A DNA stretch of 64,000 nt, taken from assembly GCF_003597395.2 (NCBI RefSeq), contig NC_133771.1:129934095-129998094 (forward strand). The letters are read 5' to 3'. The position numbers were made by a program, and so were the translations under genes. Origin of the DNA: Chelonoidis abingdonii (Eukaryota; Chordata; Testudines; Testudinidae). Positions 36,719 to 46,215 of the stretch are shown here, in pieces. Position 1 is the stretch's first letter; every line of letters begins with the position of its first letter. The notes under the pieces are model-generated. The model was given only the letters and a program-made list of their open reading frames with translations, was not told where the DNA came from and searched no databases.

Positions 36719-37116
36719 TCATGGCTTAGGCAGAAATGCCTGCTCAGGGATTCCACTATTGTTGTCTGCAATCTTGGCAGATAAACCACAGAGATCAGGA
36801 TGCGGTGAGATACGCACAAGTTCCATAGTGTTATGGACTCTGTGCATAAAGACTGGGGTCTTGCTCCTCCTCATTGATTGATATAATATATTGCTGCTCT
36901 GTTGTCCAGCATTATTCTGATTGGGTGGCTCCTGATATGGGAAGCGATGACAGTGAAATTGACTACTCTGAGCTCTAATACATTGATGTGGGGGTTGCCT
37001 CCTGGCGAGCCTATTTGTTGTGAGCTGTGAAGTCCTGAAAGAGTGCACCCCAGCCTAGTAGAGAGACGTCTGTGGTGATCTTTACAGGGGGGAAGCTGTG
37101 AGAACAGAACTCCCAC
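36719..37116 (-). pseudogene. DIRS RNase H domain remnant, copy A
   Basis: The minus-strand frame 37116-36871 ends with HINVLELRVVNFT and MLDNRAAIYYINQ. These are the two conserved blocks of the DIRS RNase H domain (catalytic Glu of LEL and Asp of LDN). The overlapping frame 37048-36719 carries the continuation after a shift. Confidence 0.78.
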
Positions 37117-37283
37117 ATATACCTTTTGAGGATCTTTCCATCAACTGAGGGAGTTGAGGACCCGCTGAGGTATGGACACCTGCTTAAGTACGCAGTTACA
37201 GGTATAAACAGTTCTCAGCCAGGCTTGAAGACACTAAGAGTGTAGTTGCTCAGGATGTTACAAATGTATAAGCTGCCATATGG

Positions 37284-37940
37284 TCACGGGCCCAGGAGTT
37301 GCAGCCGACCTCTTACTGTAGTTTTTGGGTTTTGGTGTATTGTAGAGATGAGGCTGAACACAATGTTAAACCTGTGGGTGGGGAAGTATGCTTTGTGGTA
37401 ATGGAGTCCAGAATAGCCCTGATGAAGTCTGTTCCTTGCATGGGTATGAATGCAGACTTCGGTGTGCTGAGGCAGAGGCACAAGAGACGGGGCTTTGCTG
37501 GTTGCTGCCTGCACCTCAAGAAATGAGCAACCCTTCAGAAGCCAGTCGTCCAAGAGGGAAAAAGAATTATTCCCATCTGACAGAGATGGGCTGCGCCTGC
37601 TGATAGGACTTTGGTAAAGTCCCTTGTGGCACTTGAGAGGCTGAAGGATGGGATGTGATATTAGTAGTAGTCCCTGCCAGCCAGGAAACATAGGAAATGT
37701 GTGTGAGGGGGGTGCATAGCTATGTGTAAATAACTGTCCTGAAGGTCAGGGGAGTTAAACCAATCTCCGGGGATCCAGAGAAGGAATTATCACTGGTAGG
37801 GTCACTATCCTGAAACACTGAAAGCAGACAAAGGTGTTCTAAGTCCCTAGATCCAGAATCAGTCTCCAAGAGATGTTTATCTTGGGCACCAGGAAGTATT
37901 GGAAATAGAACCCTTTCTCAATGAAATCCAGAGGAAGAGG
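37284..37940 (-). pseudogene. DIRS reverse transcriptase remnant, copy A
   Basis: Minus-strand text includes KGFYFQYFLVPK and VTLPVIIPSLDP near 37930-37760, then LLDDWLLKGCSF near 37540. The last corresponds to the YLDDWLL active-site block of DIRS RTs, with the Tyr position changed. In-frame stops lie in between. The N-terminal side is cut where a different LINE abuts at about 37940. Confidence 0.78.
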
Positions 37941-38214
37941 TTTGATTCCAAGTCCTTGCATACAACTGAAATCAAACTAACAAGCCTGTAGCTTTGTGGA
38001 TTACTTTTTCCCCCTTTCTTAAAAACAGGAACTATAGCAATTCTCCAGTCATAGGGTATAGCCCCGAGTTTAGATTAATTAACAATCCTTGCTATTGGTC
38101 TTGCAAGTTCAAGTGCCAGTTCCTTTAATATTCTTGGATGGAGATAATCTGGTCCTCTTGATTTAATCCCATTAAACTGTTTGAGTTTGACTTCCACCTA
38201 AGATGTAGTCATTT

Positions 38215-38726
38215 CTACTTCCGTATCCTCATTCCCATTAGCCACACTGCCACTACCCCTAAAATCTTAATTAGCCTTATTAAAAACTGAAGCAAAGTAT
38301 TAGTTTCGGCATTGGGCCATCCTAGATTATCTTTAATTTCCACCCCATCCTCAGTGTTTAGCAGTCCCACTTCTTCTTTCCTTGTTTTCTTTATATGGCT
38401 ATATAATCTTTTACTATTGGTTTTAATTTCCTTTGCAACGTCCATCTCTGGCTTTTGGCTGTTCTCACTTTATCCCTACACTTTCTGACCTCCAAGAGGT
38501 AGCTTTCCTTGCTGATCCGTCCAATGCTCCATTCTGTGTAGGCTTTATGCTTTCTCTTAATCACCTGTTTGAGATGCTTGCTCATCCAAGTTGGTCTGCA
38601 GCCTTTCGCTATGAATTTTCCCCCCTTGCTTGGGATGCAGGCTTCAGATCTTTTCTGCAACTTTGACTTAAAGTAATTCCAAGCATCCTCCACATTCAGA
38701 TCCTTTAGTTTTTCAGTCCAGTCCAC
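38215..38726 (-). pseudogene. LINE ORF2 linker and N-terminal RT remnant
   Basis: The open minus-strand frame 38726-38391 (111 codons) matches the region between endonuclease and RT in CR1/L3-type ORF2. It shows NYFKSKLQKRSEACIPSKGG, WMSKHLKQVIKRKHKAY, and a K/R-rich continuation. The next frame, 38445-38215 (YSHIKKTRKEEVGLLNTEDG), continues it after a shift. The RT core follows toward 37940. Confidence 0.75.
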
Positions 38727-39249
38727 TTCCCTTACTAATTCCCTTAATTTTTTAAAGTCTGCACTTTTGAAATCAAGGACCTTCAGTACAGATCTATTTT
38801 TGTTTATTCCACAATTTAGTTTAAACTAAATTAGCTCATGATCCCTAGAACCAAGGTTATCCCCATAGCCATATTTTATATGAGGTCCTCACTACTCACC
38901 TATATCAAATCTAAAATGGCATCACCTCTCTTTGGTGTAGCAACTCTTTGGAGAAGAAATCAGTCAGCTATCACATCCAAGAAAATCTGGACCCTTCCAT
39001 GTTGCTGTCATCCCAACAATATCTGGTTTCACATTCTGTACCAGTGGTTCTAGTTCCTCCATTTTGTTACCCAGCCTCCATAGCTGCTTCTGCTTGGCTT
39101 CGCCCACATTCCTACCCAATTGGATACAGTCATTCTACTGCCAGTATCACCTACCTGACTGTTAGCTCACTGATATTGGCACTATCTTTTTTCTTAACAT
39201 CCATTCCCCTACCCACTGCTGTTCCTTTCTCCATTGTTGTATCCTTTCT

Positions 39250-39655
39250 TACCTGATTTTCCTCCCACTCAATCTTACTATCAGGTATGGAGATTATATG
39301 TGCATCACCCAGCTATCTTCCCTGAGTTCCTAGTTAAAGCTCTTTTAATCAGTTGTGCAAACCTTCATCCTATAAGTCTATTTCCCTCACTGCTCAGGTG
39401 GAGTCCATCTTATGAGACCACTCCTCTGTCCATGGATGTCTCCCAGTGGTCAAACATCCCAAAGCCCTCCTTATAACATCACTGCCTGAGCCATGTGTTG
39501 ATCATCATAATCTTGTCTCACCTTTGTTCTCCTCCTCTAGGGACAGGGAGAAGAATCCCATTGAAGATCTATTTCCTTAACCATCTTCACCAGCCTGGCA
39601 TAGTCTTCCCCAGCCTGGCAAGAATCTAGCTGTATCCTTTGTTCATCCAGCTGTA
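39250..39655 (-). pseudogene. LINE ORF1 remnant with SGNH/GDSL esterase end motif
   Basis: The minus strand at 39409-39392 encodes DGLHLS, followed by SEGNRLIG, a stop, then RFAQLIKRAL. The Asp-x-x-His pair is the C-terminal catalytic signature of SGNH/GDSL-type esterases. Such esterase domains are known in ORF1 of CR1-group LINEs. The N-terminal Ser block is not recognisable here. The frame is broken and inactive. Confidence 0.6.
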
Positions 39656-40131
39656 TCATTTGTGAAGGACAATCAGTGGATTCGTTCCTACTGCCTCTGA
39701 CTCAGGCGTACATCCCATATCTTAGCTCCTGGCAGCCAGTATACTCTTCTGTTCTCCAGATCCAAATAGTGCCAGCACTGGTGGCCAGTGAGAGCTCAGT
39801 AACTACATTGGTACCGGAAGCCAAGACTTCAGTGGAAGATAAATTGGTTATGGAGGATAGGTTAGTACTGGCTGAAAATCCCTCTCAGCACCACTAAACG
39901 GAGCTACTTCAAAAGGTCTGAGTGGAGCCAGAAACCACATCGGTACCAGAGGCTGAAACATCATTGCAAAGTGTGGTATGACCAGAGGGTCAATCGAATC
40001 TGGAAGGTAAGTCAATACCAGCAGGAAATGTGTCTTGATATCCCTCAGCAAAGATGAATGAGGTTCAATTAGGACTGAAGGTCCTCATGGGAAAGGAGCC
40101 TGGATGGTACCAGGGAGTCTGGATAGGGACT
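39656..40131 (-). mobile_element. DIRS copy A, gag-like 5' part (segment 1)
   Basis: The segment repeats phrases such as 'ggtaccggaagcc', 'ggtaccagaggctga' and 'gtcaataccagcagg'. On the minus strand these give the Ser/Gly/Thr-rich low-complexity protein typical of the first ORF of these elements. Placement follows from the order on the minus strand (gag before RT). No intact ORF remains. Confidence 0.5.
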
Positions 40132-40384
40132 GGTCTCAAGTTGCAGTGGGGGAGGCTTAGGTTGGATATTAGGAAAAACGTTTTCACTAGGAGGGTGATG
40201 AAGCACTGGAATGGGTTACCTAGGGAGATGGTGGAATCTCCTTCCTTAGAGGTTTTTAATGTCAGGCTTGACAAAGCCCTGGCTGGGATGATTTAGTTGG
40301 GGATTGGGCCTGCTTTGAACAGGGGGTTGGACTAGATGACCTCCTGAGGTCCCTCCCAACCCTGATAATCTATGATTCTATGAT
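40132..40384 (+). mobile_element. CR1 LINE, 3' end only
   Basis: A 5'-truncated CR1 of about 250 bp carries 'ttggatattaggaaaaacg', 'gttacctagggagatggtgg' and 'gggttggactagatgacctc', and ends with the tandem tail 'ctatgattctatgat' at 40384. Its tail (TTCTATGA type) differs from the TCTATGAG tail at 8.5 and 18.5 kb, so it is another CR1 subfamily. It interrupts the DIRS gag-like segment. Confidence 0.92.
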
Positions 40385-40595
40385 CCTCAGAAGTCAGAAC
40401 ACTGTGGGTACTGAAGACTGTCCTGATGTGAGGTCCATGTGCTCAACCCAACAGCCTACAGAAGATAGTACTGAAAAATTTTTTGCCTTGATTTCAGAAA
40501 ATCCTTGTGCTCTGAAGGCACTGAGTCCAGTGCTGATTCCGATGCTGTTTCAGGAGGACTGCTCTGCTGAAGGATGTGTCTGCTATAGAAGTTTG
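40385..40595 (-). mobile_element. DIRS copy A, gag-like 5' part (segment 2)
   Basis: This continues the low-complexity gag-like text after the CR1 insertion ('actgaagactgtcctgatgt', 'gtactgaaaaattttttgcc', 'gagtccagtgctgattccga'). The boundary with DIRS copy B at about 40595 is approximate. Confidence 0.45.
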
Positions 40596-41459
40596 TATCA
40601 TGACATAATGACAGTTTTACAAAACTCTGCATGGAGTCTCATGCTGCAGATCCCCAGAAGAGGGACATCTCAAATTAAGCTACAGATGCAGCCTGGTTTC
40701 TAGTCAAGAGGAGCCTCAAACCTTGTGGGAGAAAGGTCACTATTAGCTTACAACAAAGCAAGATGCAGCCCAAACTCCATTCGAAAAGTCTTTGTGTGGG
40801 GATTATTTCTCCTCTCTTACACTCAGCAAAGGAGACAAAGCGTTCAGGAGATTTCCTGAAGGGTTTTGTCCTTTGCAGGTAGAATGCCAGGGCTCAGTGG
40901 TGTAGTTTCCTGCCTTCTCTGGTAGCATGTGGCTTTGAATAGAAAATTGGTGAGTGTATGACCAGGTTTAAAGAAATTCTGAGATTATTTTTGAATGAAT
41001 TTTGGGTGCAACCTCATGGAAACTTTATCCTTGTGGAATTCCACATTTAGGTCCACTATAAGGGCCCCCAGCTCACTTACTGTTCTGACTGAGGTGACTG
41101 CAACCAGAAAGTCAACCTTCATAGATAGATGAGCAAAGGCATACGATGCTAAAGGTCTGAATGGAGAGTTCATTAATGCCAATAGGTCAAGGTTGAGGTC
41201 CCGTATTGGGGTAAACATTAGTAGTGGAGGAAAGAGTCTGATAAGTCCCAACAGAAACTAGTAGTAGGATGGGCAAAGACCATATGGCTGTCCACTGGAG
41301 CGTGAAAGGCTGTAACAGCTGCCAAGTGCACCTGCGAGGAACTGAGAGACAACTCCAATATTTTTAGAAGGAGGAGGTAGTCTATAATAGTAGGGATCTC
41401 AGCATCCTCTGTAGGTATCCCACAATGCTGGCACCAGGTAGAAAATCTTTTCCGTGCTG
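40596..41459 (-). mobile_element. DIRS copy B, tyrosine recombinase part
   Basis: The minus strand encodes a second, independent recombinase remnant. It has a segment like IIDYLLLLKILELSLSSSQV (near 41370) and AHPTTSFCW (near 41275). The frame 41251-40985 reads DLNLDLLALMNSPFRPLASY and FLVAVTSVRTVSELGAL and ends RLHPKFIQK. The decayed C-terminal part follows toward 40600. It is cut at 41459 by the Gypsy element and resumes at 46216. Confidence 0.75.
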
Positions 41460-41687
41460 TGTGAGATATATTTGAATGAATTGAGCAGAGGGTTGAATCT
41501 GTTTATGTGACTTTGCAGTTATAGTTTCTTAAGCAGTTGCTTATGTTGACTCTGTTGTTATATAGTGGTTACTATGTTTTTCTTCTCTCTCTGCAGTATA
41601 AGACTTAGTCAGCCATGATGGCTCAAACCATGTGTACATGGATGTGTTTCTAATTAGGGACTTGTGCTATATCTGCCATACAGAACA
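41460..41687 (+). repeat. 5' LTR of the Gypsy element
   Basis: It starts TGTGAGATAT and ends ACAGAACA. It shares with the right LTR long stretches such as 'aagcagttgcttatgttgac', 'ggttactatgtttttcttct' and 'catgtgtac', with scattered differences and indels. The two copies have drifted clearly, so the insertion is old. Confidence 0.85.
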
Positions 41688-42039
41688 ACTGGCGATGAAG
41701 ATTTCAAGAACATTCTATGCATCAAATTAGCAAAACAATCTCTGACATTGCTTGCAGCCCCTGGGTGGGGAGAGGCGTCTGCTATTACTGAATACTCCAA
41801 AGTACTAAACTAACAGCAGCAAGGTCAAATGGAAGGCTGTATTGGAAATATGGAGGTCTTCAACACTGCCATGGAGGACTAGCTCACATATGGAGAGAGT
41901 CTGGAGCAGTAGTCTGAAGTAAATGAGCTTACACCAGAAAAACGTAGCAGCTTTACTGTGTGTGTTAAGAGGAAAAACGTAACAGTTTAATATGCAGTCT
42001 GATTGCCCCAGAGAAACCAGCAAGCAAAACCCCTTTAAA

Positions 42040-42410
42040 GAGATAATGCAAACTGTTCAAAAGCACTTGGAACCCAAGCCCCTGATTATAGCACAAAGGT
42101 TCAGGTTTCATAAGAGGAATCAACTTGAAGGTGAATCTATTTCTGCCTTTGTGAAAGAGTTAAAAAGATTATCACCACACAGTGCTTTTAAGGATGCGCT
42201 TAACGAAGCCCTAAGTGACATCTGTGTGTGGACTGCTTAATGAAAGCACACAGAAGAGGCTCTTAACTGAGGAAAATCTTATCTTTAAACATGAAGTAGA
42301 AATTGAAGTAACGCTGAAAACTGCAGCAAGGGATGCAATAGAATTGCATACCACAACTAAAACAGAAGTAGGAATGCATAAACTATCTGCAACCCAAGAC
42401 AACATCTGGT
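42040..42410 (+). pseudogene. Gypsy gag remnant
   Basis: The frame 41992-42240 contains HLEPKPLIIAQRFRFHKRN and SISAFVKELKRLSPHSAF, matching the capsid-like region of vertebrate Gypsy gag. After a one-base shift, the next frame (42215-42478) continues with VCGLLNESTQKRLLTEENL and ATTKT-like text. The zinc-knuckle and protease regions are not recognisable in the decayed 42480-43090 interval. Confidence 0.8.
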
Positions 42411-43117
42411 CCACTCAGCAGACAGACATGTTACTGGTGCAGAAAAGGGTTTCACTCTCCTTGCTGATTCAAAGATGAATATTGCAGAAGCTGTAATATA
42501 AAAGATCCTATCCAAGCTGTTTGTCGCACTAAGATAAATATGGAAGAGACCAAAGATGGGAATTGAAATGGACTATCAATGTACAGTCTGTAGATAGAGG
42601 CAATAGTGACACAAAGTGAGAGTGGACTAGCCAGCCTAAATATATATAGTCTGATCAAAATGACAAGTCAGCAATCTGGTTGACACCCTGGGTGGTGGGA
42701 GAAATGCTCAAACAGGTTAGAGACACTGCGGCCATCTCACATTTGGAATATGGAAACTTTTAAAAATAGCAAACTGAAGGGGACATTAATGTTGCTGAAA
42801 AGATAGTGCCAACTGGAGTGATGCAAGTGAGTGTGGAGTACAACAATAAGCACTGTTTATTAGACTTATGTCATTGAGAAGGGGGGACCAGCCCTGTGAG
42901 GCTGTGAATGGTTACACAATGATTCCTCTGGATTGGAAATCTATAAAGATGCTGCAGTCACTTTCAGAAGACCTCACTAAAACAGCTGAACAACAGCTGG
43001 AAGGGATACTATGTCAGGCATTGGGAGCCTTCAAGAAGGCCATAGGAACTCAAACACGTGAAGGCTAAAATAATCCTAGCTGTGAAGTGCAGCCCAAGCT
43101 CGACCTGTCCCTTACAG

Positions 43118-43334
43118 CAATGGTTTTCAAGCTTTTTTCATTTGTGGACCCCTAAAAAATTTTGAATGGAGGTGAGAACCCCTTTGGAAATCTTAGACGT
43201 AGTCTGCGGACCCACAGGAGTCCACGGACCGCAGATTGAAAACTACTGTTCTATGGTAACGGCAACTTTTCACAGACCCCTTAAACAGTCTGAGGACCCC
43301 TTGGGGTTCGCTGACCACCAGTTGAACACCATTG
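43118..43334 (+). mobile_element. hAT-like MITE nested in the Gypsy element, perfect 8-bp duplication
   Basis: A 217-bp element begins CAATGGTTTTCAAGC and ends GTTGAACACCATTG, an inverted repeat. It is flanked by identical octamers ccttacag (43110-43117 and 43335-43342). Interior phrases are 'tttttcatttgtggacccct' and 'ggaaatcttagacgtagtct'. No ORF. An inverted relative lies at 31288-31493. It is the youngest clear layer here, inside the Gypsy element, which is itself inside DIRS copy B. Confidence 0.92.
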
Positions 43335-43429
43335 CCTTACAGTACCTACTTGAAGGTAGATGCTGAATTGGAACATCTGGAAAGGGAGGGCATACTTTCA
43401 AAAGTGGCCTAGAGAGCAAGTAGAGAACT

Positions 43430-44170
43430 CCTATCGTTCCAAATGTAAAAAACATGATGCAGTAAGGGTATGTGGAGATTTTAAGGTCACCATAAACCCT
43501 GTACTGACCATGGAAAAATGCCCCCTGCCTTGAACTGACATTTTTGCTACACTGGCAGGGCAATTCTTTAGCAAAATGGGTTTGTCACAGGCCTGCCTAT
43601 GAATGGAATTGAAGGAGAGTCTGAGGCAAACCTCACGATTAAAAGAGTATGTATCAGTACCACAGGCTATTGTTTGGTATTGCTTCAGCTCCTGCTATAT
43701 GGCAATGGGCAATGGACCAGATTTTGCAAGCTATTCTGAGAACAGAGTGTATTTGGATGACATTACTGTGACCGGTGGAAGTGAAGATCATCATTTGGGA
43801 ACCCTGAAAAGCATATTAAAACATCTAGAAGAATATGGATTGCAAGCCAATCACATAAAATGTGAATATTTCAAGGACTCGATAGCTTACAGTGAGCACG
43901 TCATTGATGCATAAGGCCTACATAAATCTCAGGAGATGATAAAAGCAGTTCTGAAAGCGCCACTGCCAAAGGATGTGTCACAACTTAGATCATTTCCAGG
44001 ATTTATCAATTACTATAGCCATTTTGTACCAGACATAGCAACTGTATTGCATCTACTTAACTGTTTACTGCAAACTGGTCAAAAATGGGTATGGTCATGT
44101 CAGTGTCAAAAAAGCTTTCCTGGAAGCAAAGCAATAGGTCACTTGAGAAAGTGTGCTTACATACCTTAAC
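43430..44170 (+). pseudogene. Gypsy reverse transcriptase remnant
   Basis: Broken frames carry VCGDFKVTINPVL (near 43470), an F-x-K-M-G-L-SQAC-like block (near 43570), VYLDDITVTG with the YxDD-type active site as YLDD (near 43750), EEYGLQANHIKCEYF, and KDVSQLRSFPGFINYYSHFV (near 43970). The order and spacing match a Gypsy RT through its connection region. Stops at 43543, 43601 and 43912 break it. Confidence 0.88.
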
Positions 44171-44420
44171 CCATCCTTGCCTATCAAGTTAGCATGTGAA
44201 GCTTCATCCCATGGAATTGGGGTGGTTTTATCGCACTCCGTGCCAGATGGCAGTGAGAGATCCATAGCATTTGACTTAACATCTCTCCCAGCAGCAGAAC
44301 ATAACTATGCACAAATAGACACGGAGGATTTAAGTTTGGTATGGAGTGTGAAGAAATTCAACTAGTATCTATATGGGAGGAAATTCACCTTTGTCACCAA
44401 CCACCGACCATTAATGGCAA
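44170..44420 (+). pseudogene. Gypsy RNase H remnant
   Basis: The frame 44153-44365 reads PSLPIKLACEASSHGIGVVL, SIAFDLTSLPAAEHNYAQID and EDLSLVWSVKKFN. The first acidic position, usually Asp in 'CDAS', is Glu here (CEASS), which would harm catalysis. An 'NHRPLMAI'-like block follows after a shift near 44400. Confidence 0.85.
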
Positions 44421-44685
44421 TCCTTCATCCGAGGAATGGAGCTTCTTTGACAACAGCAGCATGAATGCAATGCTGTGCTCTCTTCTTAGCTGGTTACGTC
44501 TACAACATCAAATTCAAAAGAAAAGAAGTGCACGCAAATACAGATGGGCTCCCCTGCCTGCCCATGCCAATTGAAGGGTGACCTGTAGTAGAGACAGAAT
44601 CTATCAAATTTGTCAATTTGTTGCAGACCAAGTGCTCCTTAGTGTCTTGCAGAAACTAAGAGGGATCCCACACTAGGTCAGGTTT

Positions 44686-45494
44686 ATGAAGCCAACTTTG
44701 AAGAGCTTTAAATATAGTGATTGCCGTAAGCTGGCACCCTTTTCCATACGCAAAGGTGAGCTTACCATACATCAAGGGTATGTCATGAGGGGAATTTGTG
44801 TTATTATTCCTAATAAATTGTGCACAAGAGTATTAGATGAGATTCATGTAGGTCTGTTAGGGGTAGTAAAAATGATGGCACTCACCAGTTTTGTATGGAG
44901 GCCAGGGATAGACCAAGAAATAGAGCAGTTTGCTAAAGAATGTTTGGGATGCCAACACGTACAGTGCATGCCTAAACCAGCACCACTACACCCTTGGGAA
45001 TGGCTACCAGCTCCCTGGTAATGTCTTCATTTTGATTTTGCCACTCCATTTTTGGGTATGATGTATTTAGTAGTTGTAGATACCCATTCCGAATGGCTGG
45101 AAGTTTTTTCCATGAAAACCACCACAGCTGCACAGACAGTATAAAACTTCAACAGTTGTTTGCAAGAACTGGACCACCAGAACAAGTTGTGAGTGACAAG
45201 GGTCTTCTGCTTAGTTCAGAAGAATGTGCGCAGTTCATAAAGAAAAATGTTATTAGATATATTACCTCTCCACCTTACTATCCAGCTATAAATGGCTTTG
45301 TTGAAAGGTTTATATACATTTTTAAGCAAGCCCTGCAATCCATGGCAGATGAGAAGGGGTCACTACAGCGAAAGCTGGAACACGTTTTGGTAGCATATCA
45401 AGATGCAACATATGCCAATGCTGTTTATGGGCCAAAATCTCAGGTCACACTTGGGCTTATTAAAGTCAGATATAAGCCAGAAATAATCAAATAA
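44686..45494 (+). pseudogene. Gypsy integrase remnant
   Basis: Frame 44686-45021 holds the N-terminal zinc-binding-like part, ending CLGCQHVQ, with part of the His/Cys set changed (EIHVGLLG where HxxH is expected). The catalytic core follows: a FDFAT block (first Asp, about 45033), VVSDKG (second Asp, about 45195) and GFVERF (Glu, about 45303). The frame 45093-45494 carries the last two. A TAA near 45142 is in the joined reading. The protein would have inserted the element's DNA; here it is dead. Confidence 0.85.
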
Positions 45495-46004
45495 GTCAAG
45501 AGATGGTGAGAGGGACCAGTGAACCTCATCAGCTACAAGTGGGTCAAACGGTACTGGTTCACAATTATTGGGGACCCAGTACATGGTTTTCATCAACTGT
45601 TAGTGCACAAGTGAATCCTTTGTCCTATACAGTACAAGTGGCACCAAATATGTTTTGGCACTGGCACACTAACCAATCGTGAGATTCGTGGGTGACTATG
45701 TCTGACAAAGAAAGCAAAATTCAGGGAGCTGCTGAATTTGTGTCCCAGCTTGATGCAACAACCAGTAACATGATACCAGAAAGCAGCTGTGCTGAACAAT
45801 CAATATCATCTGAGGGACCATATGAGTCAGACATTGCTGCAGACACCCCACTTCCTCAAGGGAGTGTTCAAAATGTTGGCAGACATTATCCAGAAAGAAA
45901 ACACACGCCACCTGAAAGATCTGATTTGTAATTGGACCTCAGGTTGTTCTGCCACAAGTACTTCTGACAGCATTGTGCCCATTATATTGTGGGGAGAAGA
46001 CAGA
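45495..46004 (+). pseudogene. Gypsy integrase C-terminal and 3' non-coding remnant
   Basis: The area includes text like the chromatin-side end of Gypsy integrases and a broken tail frame (45692-45931) with a segment ending PERKHTPPERSDL, a common C-terminal form of these polyproteins. A purine-rich tract just before 46005 is the probable polypurine tract. Confidence 0.55.
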
Positions 46005-46215
46005 TGTGATATCTTTGAATGTATCAAGCAGATGTTGAATCTGCTTATGTGCATTTTGCAGTTATAGTTTATTAAGCAGTTGCTTATGTTGACTCTGTTG
46101 GTAGACAGTGGTTACTGTGTTTTTCTTCTCTCTCTCTCTGCAATACAAAAGTCAGCCAGCCATCATGGCTTCAGCCATGTGTACGGTATTCGTGCTACAT
46201 CCACCATACACAACA
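46005..46215 (+). repeat. 3' LTR of the Gypsy element
   Basis: It starts TGTGATATCT and ends ATACACAACA, homologous to the LTR at 41460 with small indels, including an expanded TC tract (about 46127-46139). Confidence 0.85.

Larger units (their letters stand above)
34574..37940 (-). mobile_element. DIRS-like retrotransposon, copy A, main part
   Basis: On the minus strand the order is reverse transcriptase (37940 down to about 37280), RNase H (about 37116-36719), tyrosine recombinase (about 36400-35240) and the terminal region (35215-34574). This is the DIRS layout, which uses a tyrosine recombinase in place of a DDE integrase. The copy is riddled with stops and shifts. Its gag-like 5' part appears beyond a foreign LINE, at 39655-40590. 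DIRS elements are known from turtles and some other vertebrates. Confidence 0.78.
37940..39655 (-). mobile_element. CR1/L3-like LINE with esterase-type ORF1, minus strand, 3' part missing
   Basis: Read on the minus strand, the block starts with an ORF1-like part containing DGLHLSSEGNRLIG (39409 downward). It continues through a linker (38726-38391: WNYFKSKLQK, WMSKHLKQVIKRKHKAYTEW). It ends within an RT finger/palm region (GPDYLHPRILKEL near 38150; SYRLVSLISVV near 37970). It stops at about 37940 inside the RT, with no 3' UTR. That is unusual for LINEs, which normally lose 5' sequence. Confidence 0.75.
41460..46215 (+). mobile_element. Gypsy-type LTR retrotransposon, degraded
   Basis: An element of about 4.76 kb with paired LTRs (41460-41687 and 46005-46215). 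A primer-binding-like 'tggcgatgaag' (41690-41700) follows the left LTR, and a purine-rich 'ggggagaagacaga' precedes the right LTR. Between them lie remnants in the order gag, reverse transcriptase, RNase H, integrase, which is the Gypsy (Metaviridae) order. All frames are broken. It interrupts DIRS copy B. A 4-bp duplication CTGT may flank it, sharing one base with the LTR start. Confidence 0.88.

Noticed and set aside
41460..46215. Intact, potentially active Gypsy element
   Set aside because: All gag and pol frames carry stops and shifts, an RNase H acidic residue is changed, the LTRs have diverged, and a MITE interrupts it.
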